Source: Gp6-AA40 sp035764385 (GTDB taxonomy: Bacteria; Acidobacteriota; Vicinamibacteria; Vicinamibacterales; UBA2999). Taken from it: a stretch of 19,020 nt of DNA. The notes beneath the pieces are model-generated. The model was not told the DNA's origin and did no database searches. It saw only the letters and a program-made list of their open reading frames with translations. The stretch lies in the NCBI GenBank assembly GCA_035764385.1, contig DASTZI010000202.1, positions 1 through 19,020 on the forward strand, read 5' to 3'. This document shows positions 7,127-15,132 of this stretch, in pieces. Position numbers and translations under genes: made by a program. Each line of letters opens with the position of its first letter. Position 1 is the first letter of the stretch.

Positions 7127-8644
7127 CTAGTTGTAATACTTCTTCTTCCCTTGCGGGATCGAAGGAATCGACCGCTCTTCATCCCTGAACTTGTCTTCGC
7201 GCGGACGCCGCACGGGCGACTCGGTCGCGTGGTAGCCCCGCTCGTCGCTGCGGCCGATCTTCTTCAGCGCGTACAGCCCCTCGAGGACGAAATCGACACC
7301 GGCTGCGAGCAGCGGCGGCGATGCTTCCTTCGGAATGCCAGCCGCATGCGCGAGCTCGATGAGCCCCTGCACCTCGCGCGCGTGTGACAGCACTTCCTTG
7401 GTGCTCATCGTGTCGCCGAGCTGCAACGTCCCGCCGAGGTCGAACCACTCGACCACCTGTCGCGTCTCGAGATGCGACAGGTATCCATCGGCGACGTTGG
7501 CGACGGCGGCCTTGATGAGCTCTCTGCCGACCATCTCCGCACCTTTAAGCTCGCCCTCGTACTCCATCTCGAACTTACCGGTGATGGACGGAAGCGCCGC
7601 GTAGACGTCGTTGACTCGTGCAACGGAGCAATCTTCGCGGTTGGTCAACGCGCGTCGCTCGGCATTGGAGACGACGTTTTCCATCGCGGAGATCGGGAGC
7701 CGCTGGCTGACACCCGAGCGTTTGTCGATGCGACGGTCCTGGCGCGCCTGGAAGGCGATCTCCTCGACGACTTCGGCGACAAACGCCGGAACCTCGGTTC
7801 GAGGCCCGACACCGTCACGCTTGGTCCACGCTTCCTGCGCAGTGATGGCCATCGCGTCGGTACGACCCGCGGGGTAGTGCGTGCGGATTTCGGAGCCGAT
7901 CCGGTCCTTGAGCGGGGTGATGATTTTGCCGCGAGCCGTGTAGTCCTCGGGATTCGCCGTGAACGCCATCATCACGTCGAGCGGCAGCCGCACCGGGTAG
8001 CCCTTAATCTGGACGTCGCCTTCCTGGAGGATGTTGAAGAGGCCGACCTGGATCTTGCCAGCAAGGTCGGGCAGCTCGTTGATCGCGAAGATGCCACGAT
8101 TGGCCCGCGGCAGCAGCCCGTAGTGCATCGTCAGCTCGCTGGACAACTGAAGGCCGGATCTGGCGGCCTTGATTGGATCGATGTCGCCAACCATGTCGGC
8201 GATCGTCACGTCCGGCGTCGCCAGCTTTTCGACATACCGGGCGTCCCGCCCGAGCCATGCAACCGGTGTCTTGTCGCCTTCCGACGCCAGCCGCGCACGG
8301 CAGGCGCCGCAGATCGGCTCGAGCGGATCGTCATTGATCTCACAGCCCGGCATCACGGGGATCTCGTCGTCGAGCAGCGTCATCAGCGCGCGGAGCAATC
8401 GGGTCTTCGCCTGCCCGCGCAAGCCAAGCAGGATGAAGTTGTGCTGCGAGAGGAGCGCGTTGACCAGCTGCGGCACGACCGTGTCGTCGTACCCGACAAT
8501 GCCGGGGAAGAGCGGCTCGCCGGAGCGAAGCTTGGTAATCAGGTTCTCGCGCACTTCCTGGTGCACGTTGCGCCGCGGCACGGTGCCGTCGGCGATAGCG
8601 CGACGAAGATCGCCGACCGTGGAAATCCCTGTGGGTCTGGGCAT
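7127..8644 (-). CDS. ChlI/MoxR-like AAA+ ATPase, magnesium-chelatase-related
   Basis: This 505-residue cytoplasmic AAA+ protein resembles the magnesium-chelatase I-subunit group. Walker A is at residues 74-81 (GLRGQAKT), Walker B at 184-190 (GIFAINE), sensor 1 around N231 (AFTANPED) and a likely arginine finger at R248 (PLKDRIG). Two positions are unusual: Ala where the P-loop usually has Gly before Lys, and Asn where Walker B usually has Asp. Between Walker A and B lies an insert with cysteines C101, C112 and C115 (CEINDDPLEPICGAC), a possible zinc or redox site. The C-terminus is basic (GKKKYYN). It is the first gene of a minus-strand operon with the VWA and LON-domain genes, 27 bp upstream of the VWA gene. 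Real chelatase activity is unlikely, since no pigment genes are nearby; a chaperone-like role with the VWA partner is more plausible. Confidence 0.88.
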   Translation of the reverse strand: MPRPTGISTVGDLRRAIADGTVPRRNVHQEVRENLITKLRSGEPLFPGIVGYDDTVVPQLVNALLSQHNFILLGLRGQAKTRLLRALMTLLDDEIPVMPGCEINDDPLEPICGACRARLASEGDKTPVAWLGRDARYVEKLATPDVTIADMVGDIDPIKAARSGLQLSSELTMHYGLLPRANRGIFAINELPDLAGKIQVGLFNILQEGDVQIKGYPVRLPLDVMMAFTANPEDYTARGKIITPLKDRIGSEIRTHYPAGRTDAMAITAQEAWTKRDGVGPRTEVPAFVAEVVEEIAFQARQDRRIDKRSGVSQRLPISAMENVVSNAERRALTNREDCSVARVNDVYAALPSITGKFEMEYEGELKGAEMVGRELIKAAVANVADGYLSHLETRQVVEWFDLGGTLQLGDTMSTKEVLSHAREVQGLIELAHAAGIPKEASPPLLAAGVDFVLEGLYALKKIGRSDERGYHATESPVRRPREDKFRDEERSIPSIPQGKKKYYN

Positions 8645-8662
8645 AGGTGGATTCTAACTAAT

Positions 8663-8729
8663 GCTCAATGCGGAATGCACAAAGCTCAATGCTCAATTCA
8701 TGCACAAGCCTTAGCATTGGGCATTGTGC
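8663..8729. repeat. Intergenic repeat with 21-bp period, locus A
   Basis: Two direct copies of a 13-base unit starting gctcaatgc begin at 8663 and 8684, exactly 21 bases apart. An inverted copy (ttgggcattgtgc) follows at 8717-8729. The same units with the same 21-base spacing occur at 11353-11436. This repeat fills the 81-bp gap between the divergent ATPase and phosphodiesterase genes and overlaps the likely start of the latter. Confidence 0.8.
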
Positions 8730-9514
8730 CTTTCTTCAGCGCCAGTCCCCAGGTCTTCGCCCATCGCGGTGGATGCGACCTTGGTCCGGAGAACACAATC
8801 GCGGCGTTCGACATCGGCATGTCCACCGGCGCGGACGGTCTCGAGCTTGATGTGCACCTCTCAGCCGACGGCATCGTCGTTGTGCATCACGACAAGACAC
8901 TCGATCGCACCACAAACGCGTCCGGGCCCATTGCCGCGCGCACCGCGCAGGAGCTCGAGCGGGTCGATGCTGGCTACTGGTTCACGCGTGGCGACGGCTA
9001 TCCGTTCCGCGGCCAGGGTATCGGCGTGCCAACACTGGGCGCGGTGCTCGCGCGTTACCGCGGCATCCCAACCATCATAGAGATCAAGGTCTATACGGCC
9101 GAGATGGGACAGGCGGTCGCCGAGGAGATTCGTCGCGCCGACGCGCTCGAGTACGTCTGCGTCGCCGGGTATGGCCTGGCGAGCGCCCGGGCGGCACGAG
9201 CGGCACTGCCCGGCGTCGCGGCAAGCGCCGCCCAGCCGGAGGTGCGGCTTGCGGTGTACCGATCGATACTTCGCTGTCCTGTGCGCCGTGCTGCGTATCA
9301 GACCTATCAGGTTCCCGAGTGGGCCGAAGCCACGCGCATCGTCACGCCCCGCTTCATCCGGCATGCGCATGCCGCCAACCTCAAGGTCCAGATATGGACC
9401 GTCGATGAGGAGGCGGACATGCGCCGCCTTCTCGATTGGGGCATCGATGGCTTGATCAGCAACAGGCCCGATCTTGCCGTCCGCGTCAGAAATGAATTCC
9501 TGGCCAACTCTTGA
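8726..9514 (+). CDS. Glycerophosphodiester phosphodiesterase
   Basis: This enzyme splits glycerophosphodiesters into glycerol 3-phosphate and an alcohol, recycling phospholipid head groups. It is a TIM-barrel of about 262 residues with the family's catalytic pattern: H13-R14 (AHRGG), E22 (GPENTIAAF), E40 and D42 (LELDVHLS) and H55 (VVVHHD). A further metal-site strand reads IIEIK at about 117-121, and the end shows the typical QIWTVDEE and GIDGLISNRPD. The frame stays open far upstream, but that part is antisense to the ATPase gene. I place the start at GTG 8726, which gives the usual short lead into HRGG; TTG 8717 and ATG 8675 are alternatives. All three starts fall in or next to a repeat, so the true start is uncertain. 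No signal peptide is visible. Its end overlaps the dehydratase gene by 23 bp. Confidence 0.88.
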   Translation: MPFFSASPQVFAHRGGCDLGPENTIAAFDIGMSTGADGLELDVHLSADGIVVVHHDKTLDRTTNASGPIAARTAQELERVDAGYWFTRGDGYPFRGQGIGVPTLGAVLARYRGIPTIIEIKVYTAEMGQAVAEEIRRADALEYVCVAGYGLASARAARAALPGVAASAAQPEVRLAVYRSILRCPVRRAAYQTYQVPEWAEATRIVTPRFIRHAHAANLKVQIWTVDEEADMRRLLDWGIDGLISNRPDLAVRVRNEFLANS

Positions 9515-10478
9515 TGACGTGACGGCCGCCCGGCCGCGCGTCTACGCGGTCATGCCGCCATCGGCGATGCTGCGCCATCCGCTGCTCGAGCAGTGGCTTG
9601 GGTGCGAGGCATGGGTCAAACACGAGAACCATAACCCGACCGGGGCGTTCAAGATTCGCGGCGGCCTCAATCTGATCGCACAGCTCTCTGCCGACGAGCG
9701 TCGTCGCGGCGTCATCAGCGCCAGTACGGGCAATCACGGCCAGTCAATCGCGTTCGCAAGCCGGATGCATGGCGTGCGGTGCCGGATCCTCGTGCCATGC
9801 GGGAACAATCCTGACAAGAACGCCGCTATGCGTGCGTATGGGGCCGAGGTCATCGAACATGGGCGCGACTACGACGAGGCGCGGGTGAAGGTCGAGGAGC
9901 TCGCCGCAAGCGAGGGGTGGCGGTACGTCCACTCCGCCAACGAACCGTACCTCATCGCAGGTGTGGGCACCTACGCGCTCGAGATGGTCGAGACGGTGAC
10001 GGATCTCGACTACCTGTTCGTCCCAATCGGCGGCGGCAGCGGCGCCGCGGGCTGTTGCATCGTGCGTGGCGCGGTATCTCCACGGACAAAGGTGATCGGG
10101 GTGCAGGCGTCAGGAGCTGACGCGTTCACCCGTTCATGGCGAGGACCGGAACGCCTCACCGCCGACCGCGTGAACACCTTTGCGGAAGGAATGGCGACGC
10201 GCGTGACATTCGATCTGACGTTCGCGATCCTCAAGGAAATGCTTGACGACATTGTCGTGCTCGACGAGCCGGAGCTCGCCGAGGGCGTCCGCGCCGCGCT
10301 GCAGTACACGCACAACCTTGCGGAAGGATCCGGGGCGGCACCGCTGGCGGCAGCGAAGAAATATCGTCAGAAGCTCGCGGGCAAGAAGATCGGCTGCGTG
10401 ATGAGCGGCGGCAATATCGATATTCGAACGCTCGCCCGGTGCATGGATATAGAATCCGCGCACAACACTGCCGACTAA
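9492..10478 (+). CDS. PLP-dependent threonine/serine dehydratase (fold type II)
   Basis: This 328-residue pyridoxal-phosphate enzyme belongs to the threonine/serine ammonia-lyase group, which deaminates hydroxy amino acids to 2-oxo acids. The PLP-binding lysine is K54 in NPTGAFKIRGG, the substrate loop is SASTGNHGQ (77-85) and the phosphate-binding glycine loop is GGGSGAAG (180-187). A C-terminal SGGNID motif is typical of the family. There is no regulatory ACT domain, so this is the short form and probably not the isoleucine-feedback-controlled enzyme; threo-3-hydroxyaspartate or serine could be the substrate. I prefer ATG 9492 over the in-frame TTG at 9474. It overlaps the phosphodiesterase gene, so the two are likely co-transcribed, although no metabolic link between them is obvious. 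Confidence 0.9.
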   Translation: MNSWPTLDDVTAARPRVYAVMPPSAMLRHPLLEQWLGCEAWVKHENHNPTGAFKIRGGLNLIAQLSADERRRGVISASTGNHGQSIAFASRMHGVRCRILVPCGNNPDKNAAMRAYGAEVIEHGRDYDEARVKVEELAASEGWRYVHSANEPYLIAGVGTYALEMVETVTDLDYLFVPIGGGSGAAGCCIVRGAVSPRTKVIGVQASGADAFTRSWRGPERLTADRVNTFAEGMATRVTFDLTFAILKEMLDDIVVLDEPELAEGVRAALQYTHNLAEGSGAAPLAAAKKYRQKLAGKKIGCVMSGGNIDIRTLARCMDIESAHNTAD

Positions 10479-10501
10479 GGTTCATCGAACGGAGGACGCC
10501 G

Positions 10502-11350
10502 ATGGTCGATCTCTTCAGACGCAAGCTACTGAAAACGGGCGCCGCGGCGACCGCGATTGCCGCGGCAAAGAACGCGTTTGCCCAGCAGCCGTCACCAGGC
10601 GGCTCCTTTTTCGAGAAGGGGCCGGTTCGGATCCACTACCAGGAGGCCGGGCGAGGGTTTCCGTTGCTGCTCATCGCCGGCGGCGGGTTGAACTCGGCGA
10701 TCACCGGATTGAAGAATCCGTTTGATTGCTTCGGGGAGTTCCAGGGCGAGTACAGGTGTGTGGCCGCCGACCTGCGCAACGCCAACACCGGTCAGTCGTC
10801 AGGGCCCGTCGACGCCGATCGGCCGTGGGATTCACATGCCGATGACCAGCTGGCCCTGATGGACCACCTGCGCATCGATAAGTTCGCGGTGATGGGCTTC
10901 TGCATCGGCGGGCCCTTCATCTGGAATCTGTTGAAGCGCGCGCCGAATCGTGTCGTTGCGGCGGTGCTGGCGCAGCCGGTCGGGTTCAGACCCGAGATGC
11001 CCGGCGTGCTCTACGACGGCAGCAAGACGGGTTGGGCACCCGAATTCCTCAAACGGCGTTCCGACGTCACGGCGGACACGGTCGAGAAATATCTGACGAA
11101 GATGTTCCGCACCGATGCCGACTTCGTCTTCACGGTCACGCGCGACTTCGTACGCAGCTGCCAGACGCCGGTGCTCGTCCTTCCCGACGATGTCGCGGCG
11201 CATCCGATGGCGGTCGCGATGGAGGCGGCGCAGCTTGCGCCGAAATCCGAAGTCAGCCTCTATCCGTGGAAGCAGCCGCCCGAGCGGATTCCGATCGCGG
11301 TGCGGCAGATCAAGTCGTTCCTGAAGGCGCATCGGACCGCTTCTTCCTAA
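10502..11350 (+). CDS. Tat-type exported alpha/beta hydrolase with cysteine nucleophile elbow
   Basis: This is a 282-residue alpha/beta-hydrolase-fold protein. The N-terminus (FRRKLLKTGAAATAIAAAK, with a likely cut near AFAQQ) is a twin-arginine-like signal peptide, so it probably acts in the periplasm. The fold shows the oxyanion loop LLLIAGGGLNS (56-65) and the nucleophile elbow GFCIGG (132-137). The elbow carries Cys134 where most relatives have Ser, as in dienelactone hydrolase. The acid/base residues are less clear; D229/D230 and H234 (LPDDVAAHP) are candidates. ATG 10502 is well supported by GGAGG at 10491-10495, six bases upstream; the longer frame from 10439 lies inside the preceding dehydratase gene. 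It is 23 bp downstream of that gene. Substrate unknown. Confidence 0.85.
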   Translation: MVDLFRRKLLKTGAAATAIAAAKNAFAQQPSPGGSFFEKGPVRIHYQEAGRGFPLLLIAGGGLNSAITGLKNPFDCFGEFQGEYRCVAADLRNANTGQSSGPVDADRPWDSHADDQLALMDHLRIDKFAVMGFCIGGPFIWNLLKRAPNRVVAAVLAQPVGFRPEMPGVLYDGSKTGWAPEFLKRRSDVTADTVEKYLTKMFRTDADFVFTVTRDFVRSCQTPVLVLPDDVAAHPMAVAMEAAQLAPKSEVSLYPWKQPPERIPIAVRQIKSFLKAHRTASS

Positions 11351-11352
11351 AA

Positions 11353-11436
11353 GCTCAATGCCCAATGCTCGATGCTCAATGCCCAACGCTTAGCGAACCA
11401 CATTGGGCATTGAGCATTCTGAATTGTGCATTGAGC
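11353..11436. repeat. Intergenic palindrome with 21-bp period, locus B
   Basis: The left arm has two direct copies of gctcaatgcccaa (11353-11365 and 11374-11386), 21 bases apart. The right arm has two inverted copies (11403-11415 ttgggcattgagc and 11424-11436 ttgtgcattgagc), also 21 bases apart. Together they form a long imperfect palindrome with a loop of about 16 bases around 11387-11402. It fills the convergent gap between the alpha/beta hydrolase and glycosylase genes and could act as a weak bidirectional transcription stop, although no T-run follows. It belongs to the same family as 8663-8729. Confidence 0.85.
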
Positions 11437-11446
11437 CTTTCGATCG

Positions 11447-12172
11447 TCAATTCTCCAGAAGCCGTTTAGCTTTCCGGAACACACGTTCCATCATCGGCGC
11501 CGTCAACTTGCCGGTATTCGTGTTCTGCCGGCTTGGGTGAAAGCAGCCGACCAGCGTGGGCAGTCCATCGCCGAACCTGACCACCTCGCCGTGGCCGAAC
11601 TGCGGGCGCGGTGACTGCGTGACGCCACGGCGCTTGAGCAACTGCAGCCACGCATCGAACCCGATCTTGCCGAGCGCAACCACGACACGCACGCGCGGCA
11701 GATGGCGGAGTTCGACCTCGAGGTGATCGAGACAGCGCGCGATTTCTTCAGGAAGCGGTTTGTTGTCCGGCGGCGCGCATCGGACGGCCGACAGGATGTA
11801 TGCGTCGGTGAGCTGCAATCCATCATCAGTCCGCTGCGAGGTTGCGATATTCGCAAAGCCTGTGCGGTGCAGGGCTGACATGAGGAAATCACCGGAACCG
11901 TCACCGGTGAAGACTCTGCCCGTGCGGTTTGCGCCATGCGCAGCCGGCGCAAGCCCGACCAGCAGCAGTCGCGCGTTCGCATCGCCGAAGCCCGGTACTG
12001 GCCGTCCCCAGTACGCGTCCAAACGGTGTGCGCGCTTCTTCTCCAGTGCGATACGCCGACAGTACTGTCGCAACCGGGGACAGCGTTCACACGCAACAAT
12101 CGCGCGATGAACGTCGGCGAGATTCAACGGAACACTGACGCTGGGCGGTTTCATGTCTGATGGCTGGCCCAC
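11447..12172 (-). CDS. udgB: Uracil-DNA glycosylase, family 5 (UdgB-like)
   Basis: This DNA repair enzyme removes uracil, and in family 5 also some other deaminated bases, from DNA. The 241-residue protein shows family 5 motif A, GLAPAAHGANR (73-83), continuing into TGRVFTGDGSG, and motif B HPSRQN (212-217). Cysteines C28, C31, C132 and C147 fit the four ligands of the [4Fe-4S] cluster found in family 4 and 5 enzymes. Like other UdgB proteins it lacks a polar catalytic residue in motif A. The GTG start at 12172 has a good ribosome site (GGGGAG at 12181-12186, eight bases upstream on this strand); an ATG at 12154 is the alternative and has no clear ribosome site. The gene is divergent from the TonB receptor gene, only 35 bp away. 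Confidence 0.92.
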   Translation of the reverse strand: MGQPSDMKPPSVSVPLNLADVHRAIVACERCPRLRQYCRRIALEKKRAHRLDAYWGRPVPGFGDANARLLLVGLAPAAHGANRTGRVFTGDGSGDFLMSALHRTGFANIATSQRTDDGLQLTDAYILSAVRCAPPDNKPLPEEIARCLDHLEVELRHLPRVRVVVALGKIGFDAWLQLLKRRGVTQSPRPQFGHGEVVRFGDGLPTLVGCFHPSRQNTNTGKLTAPMMERVFRKAKRLLEN

Positions 12173-12176
12173 AGGC

Positions 12177-12182
12177 TATACT
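12177..12182 (+). promoter_or_regulatory. Possible -10 box for the TonB receptor gene
   Basis: TATACT matches five of six consensus -10 positions and lies 31 bases before the receptor ATG, leaving room for a short leader carrying the GGAGGG ribosome site at 12194-12199. No good -35 match is seen at 16-18 bases upstream. The site sits in the 35-bp gap between two divergent genes. Tentative. Confidence 0.35.
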
Positions 12183-12207
12183 CCCCGTTCTCTGGAGGGT
12201 AGCTCAC

Positions 12208-15117
12208 ATGCTTCGCGGCATCATGACGTTCTTATTCGTTCTATCGCTTGCCTCGCTCGCCGGAGCCCAGGGGCAGGCCATTAACGGCGCGATCGAAGGC
12301 ACGGTCACCGACGAGTCCGGAGCCGTTCTGCCTGGCGTCACCGTGACGGTGACGAATGTTGATACCAGTGAGACAAGGTCAGTGATTACCAACGATCGCG
12401 GTGTGTATCGCGCGCCGCTGCTGCCGCTCGGCGCCTATCGCGTCTCTGCCGAGCTGCAAGGCTTCAAAAAGTACGATCAGGCCGGCATATCGCTGTCAGC
12501 CGGGCAGGTTGCGGTGATCAACGTGAAGCTCGCCGTAGGCGCCGTGACCGAGACGGTCTCGGTCAGCGCCGATGTTCCCGTCGTTGATCTCGGCAAGATC
12601 GAAGAGGGGCGGACATTGACGACGGCCGAGATCAAGACGCTTCCGCTCACTTCCAGAAATCCGTACAACTTCGCGCTGCTCCAGCCCGGCGTCGTTGGCT
12701 TCGAGACACAGGAGTTCGGGGTGCCTCGCCTGACGGCGAACGGGGCGCTGCTGCGCGTGAACTACCAGATCGACGGCAACGACAATACCGAAAAGGACCG
12801 CGCTGGCCTCAGGCAGATGCCGATGTCCGAGGTCATGATCCGCGAGGTGAAAGTCGTCACCAGCGGCTACGCGCCTGAATTCGGGCAGACGATGGGCCTT
12901 GTGTACAACGCGATCACACCATCCGGGAGCAATCGGCAGCAGGGCCAGGCAAGCTATCGGTTCCAGCGGCAGCCAATGGTGGACATGCCGTTCTTCGCGA
13001 CGACTGCCATCAAGCCGCCGACCAAAGTGAACATCTTCACCGCCGATAACGGCGGACCGGTCATCAAGGATCGGACGTTTTACTTTGCCGGCGTCGAGAG
13101 GACTCAACGCGACCTGTCGGGCACGCGCGTAGTGACGATCGCTCCGGCCAATGCCGCGCGGCTGGGGCTCTCCGAGCCGACCTACATCCCTGCCGAGGCG
13201 AAGACGACGTTCGCGATCGGCAAGCTCGATCACAACCTCTCGACCAATAACCGGCTCAGTGCCCGCTATATCTTTTTCAATAACTTCATTCCTAATAACA
13301 TCAGCAGCACTGCCTCGGGCGTGCCGAATTCGATCCAGCAGGGAACCGACTTCAAAGATCGTCAGCACTCCACTGCTGGTCAGGTCGTGTCGGTGTGGCG
13401 CTCGGGGGTACTGAACGAGCTCCGGTTGCAGTATGCGACGCGCATCCAGTCGAGGGTGCCGGGCTCGCAGGCGGGTAGCGGACCAGGCATCCGCATCAAC
13501 GGCGTGGCCAATTTCGGCGGTCCCGTTCAAGGCAACTCCGATTCGGGATTCGGGTTCACTGAGGGGATTTTTCAAGTCCTCGACAACGTGACCTACATCA
13601 GGGGCACGCACGCCTACAAGTTCGGCTTCAACGCGCAGGCGGTACACGACTCGCGCACGCAGACGCTGATCCAGCTCTACACGTTCGCGAACACTGACGC
13701 CTTTCTGGCGGCACGCAGTGGAGCGAATCCGTTCGGCTACACCTCGTTCCAGCAATTCGCCGGCAATCCCACGTACGAGTACAACACGCGGATGTACGGG
13801 GCGTTCGTGCAGGACGATTGGCGGCTCACTCCCGCGCTGAAGCTCCTCTACGGTCTGCGCTACGACGCCTATACACCGCCGGCCGGTGTGGCAACGTCCG
13901 TGCTCGACGCCTCGCATCAGTTCCACCGCGACACGAACAACGTGCAGCCGCGGGTCGGGTTCGTCTGGGCTCTCGGCGAAGATCGCCGAACGGTCGTGCG
14001 CGGCAACAGCGGCCTGATGTACGACCAGCCGATCAACGCAATCTACGAGCAGGCGATCGTCAACGACGGCACCCCTGCGCGCGCCAGTTTTTCGCTGCAG
14101 GCGACGCAGGCCGGGGCCCCTGCCTTTCCAAACGTCTTGACGAGCGGAAGCGCCGCCGCGAACAACCCGTGGACGGTCGATCCGGACTTCCAGATTGCCA
14201 GGATGTGGCAGAACAACCTGCAGCTAGAGCGAGGCATTGGCCGGTATTACTCGGCCAGCGTCGGCGTTGCCTATACTCGCGGCAACAACCTGCCGGTCGT
14301 CTCGAACATCAATCTGCTCGCGCCGACCGGCTCGCTCCCGGACGGACGTCCCATCTATTCAACCGCCATCACTGCCGCCACCCGCGTGGATCCGCGCTTC
14401 AATGCGGTCTTCTCGTCGCAGTCGATTGGCGAATCGTCTTACAAGGCGCTCACCCTGCAGTTCGGCCGGCGTCTATACCGCGGCGTGCAATGGGACCTGG
14501 CGTATACCTTGGCGAAGAGTGAGGACAACGCACCGATCACGAGCACACTTTCTGTTCAAGGCGATACCGGAGGGCGGAGCGATCCTGCAAACCTGGACAC
14601 CGACAAGGGACCGAACATACTCGACCAGCGGCATACCTTCGTAGGCAGCATCGTGGCGCAGCCGCAAGTCGAGGCCGCCGGTATCGCAGGGACCATCCTC
14701 AACAACAACCTGTTCGGCGTCGCGTTACAGTTTGCCAGTGGCATCCCGGTCACGCTGCGCAGCAGCCGCGAATTGAACAACGATGCGATCGGCGCCGATC
14801 GGCCCATCGGCGTGACGCGCAACTCGTACAACCTGCCCGCGCGGTACAACGTCGATCTTCGGTACTCACGACTGTTTCCGGTCAGCGGCAGCACGAAGCT
14901 GGAGTTCCTGGCGGAAGTGAAGAACCTGTTCAACACCGAACAGTGGGCGAGCGCGACCACGACCGTGAACACGGATGCTCTAGGAAATCCCGTGACTACC
15001 GCAGGAGCGCCGCTGACATTGCCTCCATCCGGAGCGATCCTTCGTGACGCCGTCTTCTCGCCGACCGGCGGCTATGAGCAGCGTCAGCTGCAGTTGGGGA
15101 TCCGCGTGACGTTCTGA
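12208..15117 (+). CDS. TonB-dependent receptor with N-terminal carboxypeptidase-regulatory-like domain
   Basis: This 969-residue outer-membrane protein resembles the Oar/SusC-like receptors common in Acidobacteriota. A Sec signal peptide comes first (MTFLFVLSLASLAGAQG, cut near residue 20-22). Next is a carboxypeptidase-regulatory/Cna-B-like domain at about 25-110 (AIEGTVTDESGAVLPGVTVT). A plug domain follows at about 120-245 (LPLTSRNPYNFALLQPGV; NYQIDGNDNTE; GYAPEFGQTMG). The rest is a long beta-barrel with many aromatic and polar alternating strands, ending in the outer-membrane signature LGIRVTF with terminal Phe. No clear TonB box is seen. ATG 12208 is supported by GGAGGG at 12194-12199, eight bases upstream; the longer frame from 12160 overlaps the divergent glycosylase gene. 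The ligand is unknown; uptake of large or scarce substrates is the family role. Confidence 0.93.
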   Translation: MLRGIMTFLFVLSLASLAGAQGQAINGAIEGTVTDESGAVLPGVTVTVTNVDTSETRSVITNDRGVYRAPLLPLGAYRVSAELQGFKKYDQAGISLSAGQVAVINVKLAVGAVTETVSVSADVPVVDLGKIEEGRTLTTAEIKTLPLTSRNPYNFALLQPGVVGFETQEFGVPRLTANGALLRVNYQIDGNDNTEKDRAGLRQMPMSEVMIREVKVVTSGYAPEFGQTMGLVYNAITPSGSNRQQGQASYRFQRQPMVDMPFFATTAIKPPTKVNIFTADNGGPVIKDRTFYFAGVERTQRDLSGTRVVTIAPANAARLGLSEPTYIPAEAKTTFAIGKLDHNLSTNNRLSARYIFFNNFIPNNISSTASGVPNSIQQGTDFKDRQHSTAGQVVSVWRSGVLNELRLQYATRIQSRVPGSQAGSGPGIRINGVANFGGPVQGNSDSGFGFTEGIFQVLDNVTYIRGTHAYKFGFNAQAVHDSRTQTLIQLYTFANTDAFLAARSGANPFGYTSFQQFAGNPTYEYNTRMYGAFVQDDWRLTPALKLLYGLRYDAYTPPAGVATSVLDASHQFHRDTNNVQPRVGFVWALGEDRRTVVRGNSGLMYDQPINAIYEQAIVNDGTPARASFSLQATQAGAPAFPNVLTSGSAAANNPWTVDPDFQIARMWQNNLQLERGIGRYYSASVGVAYTRGNNLPVVSNINLLAPTGSLPDGRPIYSTAITAATRVDPRFNAVFSSQSIGESSYKALTLQFGRRLYRGVQWDLAYTLAKSEDNAPITSTLSVQGDTGGRSDPANLDTDKGPNILDQRHTFVGSIVAQPQVEAAGIAGTILNNNLFGVALQFASGIPVTLRSSRELNNDAIGADRPIGVTRNSYNLPARYNVDLRYSRLFPVSGSTKLEFLAEVKNLFNTEQWASATTTVNTDALGNPVTTAGAPLTLPPSGAILRDAVFSPTGGYEQRQLQLGIRVTF

Positions 15118-15132
15118 AGTGACGTCCACAGC

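Noticed and set aside
7108..7127. Six-base GC stem (gggccg/cggccc) between the ATPase and VWA genes
   Set aside because: It is short, has no T-run, and lies within a probable operon; it may be an mRNA processing or attenuation hairpin but the evidence is too thin.
7472..8674. Upstream extension of the phosphodiesterase frame, giving a 680-residue protein
   Set aside because: This stretch is antisense to the well-supported ATPase gene and shows no domain similarity; the phosphodiesterase fold begins only after about 8726.
11353..11436. CRISPR-like array
   Set aside because: The units are only 13 bases, the gaps about 8 bases, and the copies on the right are inverted; there are no spacers of normal length and no cas genes.
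12496..13926. 476-residue minus-strand open frame inside the TonB receptor gene
   Set aside because: It is rich in Arg, His and Asp with no recognisable domain, as expected for an antisense shadow in high-GC coding DNA; the plus-strand receptor has a signal peptide, plug and barrel.
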